From NCBI GenBank assembly GCA_002840685.1, contig PHBU01000011.1:248001-312000 (forward strand): a stretch of DNA of 64,000 nt, read 5' to 3'. Made by a program: the position numbers and the translations under genes. A model generated the notes under the pieces. That model was not told the origin of the DNA. It saw only the letters and a list, made by a program, of their open reading frames with translations, and did not search any database. This stretch comes from Chloroflexi bacterium HGW-Chloroflexi-6 (lineage in GTDB: Bacteria; Chloroflexota; Anaerolineae; Anaerolineales; Villigracilaceae). Shown piece by piece: positions 1 through 8,225 of the stretch (position 1 is the first letter of the stretch; each line of letters starts with the position of its first letter).

Positions 1-717
1 GAAGAACGGGTAGCCCAAAGCGAGCATGATGGCAAAAGTAAACCACTGCATGGCGTAGCCAAAATGCGGGCCTTCGCTGATTTCGATCTCAGCGCGGGCC
101 GGGATGATCGGCGGTTGGCTGTCGGCCGGATCGTATTCGGGCTGAAAGAAGACTGGCAGGAGCGGGGTTGGGGTTTGGGATGCGATGCGGGCCAGGTTGA
201 CGTTGTTCCAGAACTCGAGGCGGGTCTGCCCTTCGACCAGTTCGGGATCGGGCACGCCGCCCATTTCGGGTTCCTGACCCAGACGCAGGATTCCGCTGAG
301 GGTGATCTGGCCGGGCTGGTCATATTTGCGCCAATCGGCGGAGGTTTCGTTTCCGCTGGCAGGGATCCAGCCGCGCTCGACCAGGATCGCGCTGCCATCC
401 GAGAGGATCAGAGGGGTCAGCAGGTGATAGCCGTAAACGTTGCCATAATAGCGGTTGCGCAGGGCGATCTGGTGTTCGTAATCGTAAACGCCAGTGACCG
501 TCGCCGCGCGATATTCCATGGCGGACAGATCTTCGGCAGGCGCGGCGCTGATCTCGAGCGGCGGCATGGCCATGACTGCCAGGTAATGGGCGTTAAAGGC
601 GCGGCGCAGTTCAAGCCGGTCCAGTTGCCAGATGCCCAAACGAGCCAGCACTGCTATCGCCGCCAGGACGAGCAGGGTGGTCAGGATCCATTTGGGGGTG
701 AGAAGTTTTTTTAACAT
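1..717 (-). CDS. SURF1 family cytochrome oxidase assembly protein (3' end cut by window edge)
   Basis: The reading frame starts at an ATG at 717 and stays open to base 1, so the C-terminus lies outside the window. SURF1 proteins help insert heme a into cytochrome oxidase subunit I at the membrane. Visible hallmarks are an N-terminal membrane helix after a short basic start (MLKKLLTPKW), the WQLDRLELR segment just behind it, a GYHLLTPL stretch and VERGWIPA in the middle, and a second hydrophobic segment (MQWFTFAIMLALGYPF) at the edge. This matches the two-helix SURF1 layout. It is the last visible gene of the caa3 oxidase run, which fits an assembly role. The family call is firm; the C-terminal length is unknown. 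Confidence 0.9.
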   Translation of the reverse strand, partial: MLKKLLTPKWILTTLLVLAAIAVLARLGIWQLDRLELRRAFNAHYLAVMAMPPLEISAAPAEDLSAMEYRAATVTGVYDYEHQIALRNRYYGNVYGYHLLTPLILSDGSAILVERGWIPASGNETSADWRKYDQPGQITLSGILRLGQEPEMGGVPDPELVEGQTRLEFWNNVNLARIASQTPTPLLPVFFQPEYDPADSQPPIIPARAEIEISEGPHFGYAMQWFTFAIMLALGYPFF

Positions 718-822
718 GGGTGTCGGGTGCGAGGTGTCAGGTGTCAGGCGAGGCAGTTGTGTCTTGCAATCCCCCGCCTTTGGAGATAGCTCAAGGTTGG
801 GTCTCGATACGGCAAAAGCGGC

Positions 823-1323
823 CTACTCGACCTGCGGCTTATTCTTGATCGGCCAGATGATGAAGCTGTAGAGCATGAACAGGATGCCGAGCGGCACGCC
901 AGACAGGAAAATCCCCAGCAGGCGGGTGTCAAGCGTGACCGCTTCGCGCACATCCAGCCCAATGTATTGGCCGGGCTGGAACGAGCACGACAGGGCCAGG
1001 TTTTCAGTCTGGTCGAGGTTCAGGCTGGCCGATGTCCCGGCAGGGATCAGCAGCGGGCCAAGAGTGTGGGTCTCTGTGTCTTCGTTCTTGACCACCAGGA
1101 TATCACCGTTGACGAAAACCATGTTAAGCGGAATGGCTTCTTCAGCTTCACCGCGCGCAATCTTGGCTGCCGTCCCGGCCGGGATGACCAGTTCGATGCG
1201 TTGGGCCGCGCGGCCGGCTTCGCTCTTCATGAAGCTGAAAGAAACTTCATTGATCAGAATCCCGAGCACAAGCCCAATTGCCAGGAAAATCGCCAGCCGC
1301 AGGAAAAATTGTTGAAAGCTCAT
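823..1323 (-). CDS. Membrane-anchored cupredoxin-like protein of the oxidase cluster
   Basis: A 166-residue protein with one hydrophobic helix at each end (about residues 8-24 and 139-158) and a beta-rich centre. The centre contains LVVKNEDTETHTLGP, then ALSCSFQPGQY about 30 residues later. A His in the first strand pair and a later Cys are what a cupredoxin or cupredoxin-derived fold would show, so copper binding is possible but the ligand set is incomplete to the eye. The start at 1323 is preferred to a GTG at 1368 because the latter lies inside a terminator-like stem. It lies between ctaE and SURF1, so a role in oxidase copper handling or assembly is inferred, not shown. Confidence 0.6.
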   Translation of the reverse strand: MSFQQFFLRLAIFLAIGLVLGILINEVSFSFMKSEAGRAAQRIELVIPAGTAAKIARGEAEEAIPLNMVFVNGDILVVKNEDTETHTLGPLLIPAGTSASLNLDQTENLALSCSFQPGQYIGLDVREAVTLDTRLLGIFLSGVPLGILFMLYSFIIWPIKNKPQVE

Positions 1324-1333
1324 CGTTTTTTGC

Positions 1334-1376
1334 TCAAAAAAGCCGGGCGCGCCCCAGTCGAGACACACCCGGCTTT
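1334..1376 (-). terminator. Rho-independent terminator or attenuator after the ctaE gene
   Basis: On the minus strand AAAGCCGGG (1376-1368) pairs with CCCGGCTTT (1347-1339) around a 20-base loop and runs into six T residues. It lies only about 10 bases before the ATG of the next gene, so it could separate oxidase core genes from the assembly genes or attenuate read-through. Confidence 0.65.
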
Positions 1377-1379
1377 ATA

Positions 1380-1475
1380 AAACCTGACAGGTTTCCGTAG
1401 ATACTTTTTGAAAGAAACCTTCTCATTTCACAAGTTGTCTTATCGCAAAGATCTTCGATAAAACCTGTCAGGTTT
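1380..1475. repeat. Pair of inverted 15-bp palindromes
   Basis: A 15-base near-palindrome, AAACCTGACAGGTTT, occurs at 1380-1394 and its exact reverse complement at 1461-1475. The two differ only in the central base. They bound a 96-bp intergenic element between ctaE and the downstream gene. The whole unit can fold as one long hairpin or as two small ones. It may be a small non-autonomous repeat or a transcript-processing site. Confidence 0.6.
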
Positions 1476-1484
1476 AACTTATCG

Positions 1485-2264
1485 TTAGGCCAGTTTGCCG
1501 ATCAGGTACAGGGCCGGGTAGAAGAAGATCCAGACCAGGTCAATGAAGTGCCAGTAAACCGTGGCAGCTTCGACTGCCCAGTGTTTTTCAGGAGTGTAAA
1601 GTCCCTTCATGCCGTTGCGCAGGATGATCAGCAGAAAGATCAGGCCGGTAACAACATGGAAGGCGTGCATGCCGGTCATCATGTAGAAGATGGCACTGCC
1701 GGCGTTGGCCGAAGCGGTGATCCCTTCATGAGCGGCGGAAGGCCATTCGATGGCGACCACGCCGAGCACAAATCCGAGCCCAAGCAGGGTCGTGATGGCA
1801 GTGTTGAGCAGGAAGCCCTTGTTGTTGCCGAGTTTCATCTGGCTTTCAGCGCGGTTCATAAAGAAGGACGAGACCAGCAGGACAACGGTCACGATCAAAC
1901 CAAGGTTCTGGTCGAGGTGCAGGCGGGTCAGGCCCATCAGGTTGAAACGGGCGGTCAGCAGCCCGGCGAACAGGAAGGCGTCCGACAGGATGAACAGCCA
2001 CAGGCCGAAGCGGTTGGATGTCAGTTTATGCTCGTAGGTGTGCGGGTCGAGGTGTTTGTCCACATCGCGCAGGAGATAAATGTGCATGTAGTAGTACATG
2101 ACCAGCGCGGCTTTGAGAATGGCCACAATCCCGATCAGCAGGAGCGAGGCGCTGGTAATGGCGATGAAAAACTCGATCGCGGTCAGGACTGCCAGCACAA
2201 TGAAAACATTGATGCCCTGCAGCAGGTTGGGGGTATGGTTGTGTGAAACTTCAGAGTTATGCAT
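1485..2264 (-). CDS. ctaE: Cytochrome c oxidase subunit IV-III fusion (CtaF-CtaE)
   Basis: A 259-residue membrane protein of the oxidase operon. The first ~80 residues resemble the small subunit IV of caa3/bo3 oxidases: two hydrophobic helices ending in KAALVMYYYMHI. The rest is subunit III with the usual run of helices, FILSDAFLFAGL near the start, MTGMHAFHVVTG in the middle, and VYWHFIDLVWIFFYPALYL at the end. Subunit III stabilises the catalytic core and supports proton uptake. The ATG at 2264 is chosen because it overlaps the ctaD stop by 8 bases; an in-frame start at 2285 would need a longer overlap. Separate IV and III genes are the common arrangement, so the fusion is notable. Confidence 0.9.
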   Translation of the reverse strand: MHNSEVSHNHTPNLLQGINVFIVLAVLTAIEFFIAITSASLLLIGIVAILKAALVMYYYMHIYLLRDVDKHLDPHTYEHKLTSNRFGLWLFILSDAFLFAGLLTARFNLMGLTRLHLDQNLGLIVTVVLLVSSFFMNRAESQMKLGNNKGFLLNTAITTLLGLGFVLGVVAIEWPSAAHEGITASANAGSAIFYMMTGMHAFHVVTGLIFLLIILRNGMKGLYTPEKHWAVEAATVYWHFIDLVWIFFYPALYLIGKLA

Positions 2265-4146
2265 GAGAAACGGCCTCGGTTTCAATGGTCTTTACATAAG
2301 GTGAGTCTTCCAGACCATAGTCATAGGGTTCACCCACCACTTCAAAGGGCTTGTCATAATTGTGAACGGGCAGCGGGGAAGGCGCCTGCCACTCGGGGGA
2401 GCGCGAGTTCCAGATATTGCCGGTGGCCGGTTTGCCGTTTTTGGCGGTGATGTAAACGTTCCAGAAGAAAACCAGGATGCCGGCAGCGATCAGGTACGCC
2501 GAAATGGTCAAGATCATGTGCCAGACATCAAAACCGAGCATGGCATCATAATCCGCGATACGGCGGCGCATGCCGAGCAGGCCGATGCGCATCATGCCCA
2601 GGGTCAAAATAAAAAACGAGGGGGTCATCAGCCAGAAGTGCAGTTTGCCAAGGCGCTCGTCCAGACGTTTGCCAAAGGCTTTCGGATACCAGTAATAGAG
2701 CGAGGCAAAGAACGGGAAGATGTATCCGCCAAACATGGTGTCGTGGAAGTGGCCAACGATGAAATAAGTGTCGTGCAAATGCAGGTCGGTCGAAACGGTC
2801 GCATTCGGCGGGCCGGTCACGCCGCCCAGCAGGAAGACCACGATCCCGCCCAGGACGAACAACATCGGCGTGGGGAATTCGATCTTGCCTTGCCAGAGCG
2901 TCGCCGCCCACGAGAAGAACTTGACTCCGGTTGGGACAGCCACCAACAGCGTGCTGTACATGAACGGCACCCGCAGGTACTCGTTCATGCCGGAGGCAAA
3001 CATGTGATGAGCCCAGACCAGGAAGCCGACCAGGGCGATCGCCAGCGAGGAGAGCGCCACCCACTTGTAGCCGAAGAGCGGTTTGCGGACGAAGACCGGC
3101 AGCAGTTCCGAGAAGATGCCCAGACCCGGCAGGACAAAAACATACACGACCGGGTGCGAGTAGAACCAGAACAAATGCTGGAAGAGAACCGGGTTGCCGC
3201 CGCCAGATGTATCAAAGAAGGGCATTCCCAACAGGCGTTCGAAAACAACCAGTTGGAAGGCCAGGCCGATCATCTGGGTCGCCGTCAGGGAGATGATCGA
3301 GGTCGCAACCGCCGCCCAGACAAAAATCGGCATGCGGAAGGCGGTCATGCCCTTCGCGCGCAAGCGGACAACCGTCACAACCAGGTTGAGCGCTCCCAAA
3401 ATGGAGGACCAGCCCGCCACCCAGACACCCAGGTAAAACATCTGAATGCCCACCGGAGCGCGCAGGGCCAGGGGCGGATAGCCCGTCCAGCCGGTATCGA
3501 AGCCGCCCAGGACCATGCTCGAGAGCAGCAAAACCGCCGCCGGAACAGAGACCCAGAACGAGAAGGCATTCAGGCGCGGGAAAGCCATGTCCGAAGCGCC
3601 GATCAGCATCGGGACCAGGAAGTTGATCATCCCGGCGATGCCCAGCAAGATCGAAACGATCATGACCATGCCGTGCAAGCCCATCAGGGTATTGTAGAAC
3701 TGCAAACCATTCTGGTCAAAAATCCGAAACTCTTCGGTCAGAAATTGCAGGCCTGAAGAGGCCAGCTCGGTGCGGAAGATAAGCGCAAACGTGCCGCCCG
3801 TCGAAAGCAGGATCAAGGCAGTGACCACGTACTGGATGCCGATAACCTTATGGTCGAGCGAAACGCCAAAATAGCGCTGCCAACGCCGGTCTTCTGCATG
3901 GTGTTCGTGGGTGGCTTCACCCTTGGCCCACTTGAACCAGTCCGTTAGCGCCCCGACCCCGGCCAGAAAGGAAATTGCCCCAACCAGCCCGCCAAAAACC
4001 CAGGCAGCTTCAGAGAAAAAGAATTTGTCGAAAGCGGGCAGGCCCATCAGCGCGCGGATGGCGGATACAAATAGCCCGCCGACCAACGTCCCGACGACTT
4101 GCGCAAACAAGCCGCGCACCAAGCCCAGAGAAATGAAGTTTTTCAT
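2257..4146 (-). CDS. ctaD: Cytochrome c oxidase subunit I, type A2 heme-copper oxidase
   Basis: The 629-residue catalytic subunit of aa3/caa3 oxidase reduces O2 to water and pumps protons across the membrane. Heme and copper ligands are all visible: H158 (GLHGM, low-spin heme), H331 with cross-linked Y335 (HPVVY), the H380-H381 CuB pair (WAHHMF), and the HFH pair at 466/468 (high- and low-spin heme). The proton-channel glutamate of the usual HPEVY motif is replaced by V. The preceding residues are Y329-S330, the YS signature of type A2 oxidases such as Thermus and Rhodothermus caa3. An extra N-terminal segment of ~90 residues includes hydrophobic helices and a His-rich stretch. It follows ctaC by 20 bases. 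Confidence 0.97.
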   Translation of the reverse strand: MKNFISLGLVRGLFAQVVGTLVGGLFVSAIRALMGLPAFDKFFFSEAAWVFGGLVGAISFLAGVGALTDWFKWAKGEATHEHHAEDRRWQRYFGVSLDHKVIGIQYVVTALILLSTGGTFALIFRTELASSGLQFLTEEFRIFDQNGLQFYNTLMGLHGMVMIVSILLGIAGMINFLVPMLIGASDMAFPRLNAFSFWVSVPAAVLLLSSMVLGGFDTGWTGYPPLALRAPVGIQMFYLGVWVAGWSSILGALNLVVTVVRLRAKGMTAFRMPIFVWAAVATSIISLTATQMIGLAFQLVVFERLLGMPFFDTSGGGNPVLFQHLFWFYSHPVVYVFVLPGLGIFSELLPVFVRKPLFGYKWVALSSLAIALVGFLVWAHHMFASGMNEYLRVPFMYSTLLVAVPTGVKFFSWAATLWQGKIEFPTPMLFVLGGIVVFLLGGVTGPPNATVSTDLHLHDTYFIVGHFHDTMFGGYIFPFFASLYYWYPKAFGKRLDERLGKLHFWLMTPSFFILTLGMMRIGLLGMRRRIADYDAMLGFDVWHMILTISAYLIAAGILVFFWNVYITAKNGKPATGNIWNSRSPEWQAPSPLPVHNYDKPFEVVGEPYDYGLEDSPYVKTIETEAVSHA

Positions 4147-4166
4147 AAAAAGGTAAGCCTCCGCAA

Positions 4167-5201
4167 TTACTTGAGGGTTTTGATGAATTCGATCAGATCG
4201 TAGATCTGTGAATCTCGCAGGTAACTGAAACTGGGCATGGCATTGGCTTTGAAATCCTGCACAGTTTTAGCATTCGGGGCAGTGATCGACTCGTACAAGT
4301 ATTCTTCGTTGACCAGCGCCACGACAGAGCCATCAGCCAGGGGGCGATTCTCGCGCCCAAATAAACCCTTCCAAGTCGGGCCGGTACCCGGTGTGCCATT
4401 CAGCGAGTGACAGGCTTTACAGCCTAACTCAGTATACAGTTTTTCGCCGCGTTTGGCATCCGGCTTGCCTTCCGAAGCCAGAAGTTCAGCCTCGTACAAA
4501 GCCACCTGTTCAGTTACCCAGGCGTCATAGGCGGTCTGCGAAACCACCACCACCGGGGATTCCATATAAGCGTGGGATGTGCCGCAGATCTCGGCGCAGC
4601 GGACTTTATATTCGCCTTCAAGGTTGGGCGTGATGCGCAATTCGGTTACACGACCCGGAACGAGATCCTGCTTGACGCGAAACTCGGGAACCCAGAAGGA
4701 GTGCAAAACATCCGGGCTTTCCATTTTGAGCAAGACCTGTTTGTTGGCCGGCAGGTAAAGCGTGGTTGAAGAAAAACCCTGCGGATATTCAAAACGCCAC
4801 GCCCATTGGTAGCCGATCACGCGCACTTCGAGCGCATTCGGGTCAACAGCCCGCACCTGGCGCAGGTTGTCCGCGCCAACAATGCCGAACCCGATCACCG
4901 CCACCAGAGGCACAATCGTCCAAAAAATCTCCAGGCCGGTATTGCCCTCGAAATGAGCGCCATCCCCGGTTTCGCCGGGCTTGCGCCGAAAAACAACCAT
5001 GGAATAAACCAGGATGACGGTGATCAACGAGAACAGGAACGACATGACCATCACATGGATGTCAAAGAGCCAGTCGATCGGCCCAGCCTGGGCGCTGGCC
5101 GCCAACGGCATCAGCCCAAGGGAGGTCAGGCCAATATAGGTGAGATAAGTAACCAGCAAGACCAAAGCCGTCACGGTTACAAAATGGCGCACATTCCGCA
5201 T
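4167..5201 (-). CDS. ctaC: Cytochrome c oxidase subunit II with fused cytochrome c (caa3 type)
   Basis: A 344-residue subunit II that receives electrons and passes them to subunit I. After a first hydrophobic segment (possible signal), two membrane helices (about 45-70 and 92-110) precede the CuA cupredoxin domain. The CuA ligands are H167, C202, C206, H210 and M213 (CAEICGTSHAYM). A class I cytochrome c domain follows, with CKACH at 261-265 and a distal Met in NAMPSF (M322). The cytochrome domain makes this a caa3 oxidase, as in Thermus and Bacillus. GAGGAG lies just before the ATG. It is the first gene of the operon ctaC-ctaD-ctaE. Confidence 0.96.
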   Translation of the reverse strand: MRNVRHFVTVTALVLLVTYLTYIGLTSLGLMPLAASAQAGPIDWLFDIHVMVMSFLFSLITVILVYSMVVFRRKPGETGDGAHFEGNTGLEIFWTIVPLVAVIGFGIVGADNLRQVRAVDPNALEVRVIGYQWAWRFEYPQGFSSTTLYLPANKQVLLKMESPDVLHSFWVPEFRVKQDLVPGRVTELRITPNLEGEYKVRCAEICGTSHAYMESPVVVVSQTAYDAWVTEQVALYEAELLASEGKPDAKRGEKLYTELGCKACHSLNGTPGTGPTWKGLFGRENRPLADGSVVALVNEEYLYESITAPNAKTVQDFKANAMPSFSYLRDSQIYDLIEFIKTLK

Positions 5202-5263
5202 AAAGTTTAATCTCCTCGCTTTTAATAATTACTTACAGCCCGCGCTCACGCGCCGGGCGGGAT

Positions 5264-5629
5264 TTATGATTCGCCTGGCCAGGGATCCCAGGTTTCAGCC
5301 TGAGCCGGAGTCAGACGCCGGCGATCGTAGATCAAGACCTCGCCCGACTGTCCGAGTGAAACCAGCATGACCTGCATCGGAATTTCATCCGAAACGAAAT
5401 GTTCCAAAAACTCTGCCCGGTTGATGGTCTTATCGTCATAGTCAACGATGACCAGATCGGGCTGGTGGGTGTGCAGGGCGGTCAGCGCCTCGCTCATGGT
5501 GGTTGCCATGCCAGCGATAAAAGCCTTCGTTTCCCAACGCTCAGCATAAATTTTGCGAAGCCCTTCTCGAAAGAGGGGATTCGCAGAAACGATCAGGACA
5601 CGGCGCAAAGGATGTTTAGATTCAGGCAT
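5264..5629 (-). CDS. Degenerate response-regulator receiver (pseudo-receiver) protein
   Basis: A 121-residue single-domain protein with the start of a CheY fold. The first strand is VLIVSANPLFREGL, where a true receiver has an acidic pair (DD); here it is SA. A possible phospho-acceptor D63 sits in LVIVDYDD. The C-terminal part lacks the conserved Thr/Lys region and ends in a Trp/Pro-rich tail (WDPWPGES). Mg2+-dependent phosphorylation therefore looks unlikely. It lies 62 bases upstream of ctaC on the same strand and next to a NarL-type two-component pair, so a phosphorylation-independent adaptor role in oxidase regulation is a possible inference. Confidence 0.7.
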   Translation of the reverse strand: MPESKHPLRRVLIVSANPLFREGLRKIYAERWETKAFIAGMATTMSEALTALHTHQPDLVIVDYDDKTINRAEFLEHFVSDEIPMQVMLVSLGQSGEVLIYDRRRLTPAQAETWDPWPGES

Positions 5630-5730
5630 TAGGCAGGTAAATTAAAATGGAATAAGACACAGTCCAAATTTACCAAAAGTTATCTGGATTGTCATCAACA
5701 CGGCCTGTCAGAAGGGGGGATTTCAAAATA

Positions 5731-5762
5731 AAAAGCGGGTGATTTTGAAGTCACCCGCTTTC
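5731..5762 (-). terminator. Terminator after the NarL-type regulator
   Basis: AAAGCGGGTGA and TCACCCGCTTT (5732-5742, 5751-5761) form an 11-bp stem with an 8-base loop. Read on the minus strand it ends in a T-rich run. It closes the kinase-regulator operon. Confidence 0.8.
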
Positions 5763-5779
5763 ATTACCTGCTGTTGCTG

Positions 5780-6424
5780 CTATATCAAATCCATTTGCGA
5801 GGCCCGCGCCACCGCCTCGGCCCGGTTATTGACTTCCATTTTTTCAAGGATATGGCGGATATGGGTTTTTACCGTATTCTCGGAAATAAACAGGGTCGCA
5901 GCAATTTGCGAAGTCGTCTGGCCGCGCGCCAGGCACTTCAAGACATCGATCTCGCGTTCGCTGAGCAGGCTGCGGCTGCGATCCGTTTTCGCGCGCCGCA
6001 CGGCCTGCAAAACCTTGCTCGTAATTTCAGGCGCAAGCACCGCATTGCCGGCCATGATCTGTTGGATGGTAACGCGCAGCGCCTCCGGCTCGGCATTTTT
6101 TAGCAAGTAACCATTCGCCCCGGCTACGATGGCATCGATCAAATCGTCATCGTTCTGCGAAATGGTCAGCATCAGGATCTTTTGTTCAGGCAAAATTTTC
6201 CGAATCGCAGTCAGGGCCTGAATGCCATCCATGATCGGCATATTAATATCCAGCAGGAGCACATCTGGAGCAAGTTTTTGGATGTTATCAAGCGCTTCCT
6301 GTCCGTTGGAAGCCTCACCCACCACCGCAAATTCGGGCATTTCATCGAGCAGGCTGATCAAGCCGCGTCGAAACAAGGCATGATCATCGACAACCATGAT
6401 GCGGGTACGGTGTCCTGTACTCAT
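5780..6424 (-). CDS. NarL/LuxR-family response regulator
   Basis: A 214-residue two-domain transcription regulator. The receiver has the acidic pair in VVDDHALFRRGL, the phospho-acceptor D59 in LLLDINMP, and the conserved Lys in GYLLKNAEP. The C-terminal LuxR helix-turn-helix begins LLSEREIDVLKCLARGQ and carries the usual recognition segment ISENTVKTHIRHILEKM. It overlaps the end of the histidine kinase gene by 4 bases (ATGA), so the two are co-translated and almost certainly form a pair. Targets are unknown. The oxidase operon next door is a plausible one, but this is inferred only from position. Confidence 0.95.
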   Translation of the reverse strand: MSTGHRTRIMVVDDHALFRRGLISLLDEMPEFAVVGEASNGQEALDNIQKLAPDVLLLDINMPIMDGIQALTAIRKILPEQKILMLTISQNDDDLIDAIVAGANGYLLKNAEPEALRVTIQQIMAGNAVLAPEITSKVLQAVRRAKTDRSRSLLSEREIDVLKCLARGQTTSQIAATLFISENTVKTHIRHILEKMEVNNRAEAVARASQMDLI

Positions 6425-8223
6425 ACGTTCTCCTTCAAACTGGCCGGAAGCCGCAAGGAAACCAGGGTTCCCTGGTTGGGCTGGCTGGAAACCTGAAAAT
6501 CTGCGCCGATCATCTCCGAACGCTCGCGCATCCCCCTCAGCCCATAACGCGAGGCAACATCAAGGGTGTCAGACAGGAAGCCCACCCCATTATCCCGCAC
6601 TTCGAGCAGAATATAACCATCATGTTCATGCACCCGCACGATCACCTCGCCGGCCTGAGCATGTTTGCGGACATTGCTCAAAGCCTCCTGCACAATGCGG
6701 ATGAGTTGCGCCTGGACCGTGGGCGGGAAATCGCCCGAAACATCAAAAACCGTTAACTCGGCCTTGATCCCGGCGGACTCACGAAAGTCTGCCAACACCT
6801 CTCCGAGCCAATCGCGCAAGCTGGAGGAGGGTACGCGCCGCAAGTTGTCGATCGCCTGGCGCGCATCGAGGTAGGCATCTGACAAGGTGCGGTAACTGGC
6901 TTGCAGGGTGCTCGTCAGCCGTTCCGTTTCGCCGCGCGAAAGGTAATTCTGCATTTGCGCCGCCTGGATTTTCAGAAAAGCCAGGGTCTGGGCCAGCCCA
7001 TCGTGAATTTCACGCGCCAGGCGGGTCCGTTCGTCCACCACTGCCTGGTATTCAAGCTGCACCATCAGGCGCGCGTTTTGTAAAAGCAGGGCGGCCTGGG
7101 CCGCGATCGTTTCAAGCAAAGCGCGCTGGCGCTCTGCAAAAGTCTGGATGTTGTTCGAGCCGAGCACCAAAATGCCCGCCGGTGTCGAATCTTGCCACAA
7201 AAGCGGCACAGCCAAAAAAACCTTCCACATCTCTCGGCGGTTGAGGGTCACATTTTCGAGCGAAATGCTCTGCCCTGAAACCAGGACGCTTTTCCAAATC
7301 CCATCCAAAAAAGTGAGGTCGGGGGTTTCAACCGGGGTGGCTGAGTCGCGTCGGGTTTTTGAAAGCAGCAAGGGGGTGGCCGCGATCCCGTCCCGTATCC
7401 CGCCCGGGATGTAGAGCAACGCAAAGTCGGTATCCAGCGCCTTTTGCACATTATCGAGCAAGTTGTTGAACAGATCAGAAATATCAGATTTCGGCCCGGT
7501 GGCGGTTTGCAGGTAACGCAGGGCGGCCATTTCCTGGTCGCGCAGGCGCAAAATTTCGACAGCCTGACCCGCAAAATCGAGCAGGGAGACCATGAACTGG
7601 CCCTGGTCGGCAGACAGCTCGGCCGGCCTATCGAAAAAATAATTAACAATCCCCACCTGGCGCCCGGCGCTATGAATTGGGAAACAAAGCACTTCAGAGG
7701 GGCTGCTGATCTCCTCGGGCAGCAAGACACAGCCTGTCTTGCCATGCATCGCCTTGCAGGCCTTGCAAACCTGGCGCGTTTCGGGCGATGCCAGCCGGTT
7801 TGACCAATTTTCAAGCGCACTGACCGGAACCTTGCCAAACATCAAGGTCGGAAGGGTCTGGCCGAATTCGTCATAAGGCAAAAACGAGGCGCCACCGGCA
7901 TCAAGCAATCCGCAGCCAGTATCGAGCACCGATTCGAGCACTTCCCGCTCAGAGAAAGCCCCCAAAACTTTCTTTTGGAAGGCCAGCACGGCCTGGATCT
8001 GTTGCGCACCACCCTGTTCGGAAGGCACTTCCCGCAGGCTGGCCCGGCGCAGCGACAACCTGAGCCAGAACTCCAGAACCGCCGTCAGCAACGCAGAGGT
8101 AGTCAACGCCACCACAACCGATAAAACTGCATGCCAGGGCAATGCAGTGATCAGGTAAATGCTGAAAACCAGCGATAATGCGGCGAAAGTGGCGTAACGC
8201 GCCCGCAACAGCTCACGGTCCAT
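6421..8223 (-). CDS. GAF-domain sensor histidine kinase (NarX/NreB-like)
   Basis: A 600-residue kinase with two N-terminal membrane helices (about 12-50), a first GAF-like domain (about 85-225), a second GAF domain (about 250-385), then the HisKA_3 dimerisation segment with phospho-His H407 in REIHDGLAQ, and a HATPase domain with the N box ALSNVRKHA and G box DNGVGF. The first GAF domain holds a cysteine cluster C153, C156, C165, C180 (C-x2-C-x8-C-x14-C). That spacing suggests a redox or metal-binding sensor, but this is an inference. It partners the NarL-type regulator it overlaps and starts 2 bases after the peroxiredoxin stop, so all three may share a transcript. Confidence 0.93.
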   Translation of the reverse strand: MDRELLRARYATFAALSLVFSIYLITALPWHAVLSVVVALTTSALLTAVLEFWLRLSLRRASLREVPSEQGGAQQIQAVLAFQKKVLGAFSEREVLESVLDTGCGLLDAGGASFLPYDEFGQTLPTLMFGKVPVSALENWSNRLASPETRQVCKACKAMHGKTGCVLLPEEISSPSEVLCFPIHSAGRQVGIVNYFFDRPAELSADQGQFMVSLLDFAGQAVEILRLRDQEMAALRYLQTATGPKSDISDLFNNLLDNVQKALDTDFALLYIPGGIRDGIAATPLLLSKTRRDSATPVETPDLTFLDGIWKSVLVSGQSISLENVTLNRREMWKVFLAVPLLWQDSTPAGILVLGSNNIQTFAERQRALLETIAAQAALLLQNARLMVQLEYQAVVDERTRLAREIHDGLAQTLAFLKIQAAQMQNYLSRGETERLTSTLQASYRTLSDAYLDARQAIDNLRRVPSSSLRDWLGEVLADFRESAGIKAELTVFDVSGDFPPTVQAQLIRIVQEALSNVRKHAQAGEVIVRVHEHDGYILLEVRDNGVGFLSDTLDVASRYGLRGMRERSEMIGADFQVSSQPNQGTLVSLRLPASLKENV

Positions 8224-8225
8224 AA

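Noticed and set aside
2362..3756. A long plus-strand open frame of 464 codons opposite ctaD
   Set aside because: It is rich in Arg, His, Gln and Asp with no domain pattern, and lies wholly antisense to a firmly identified gene.
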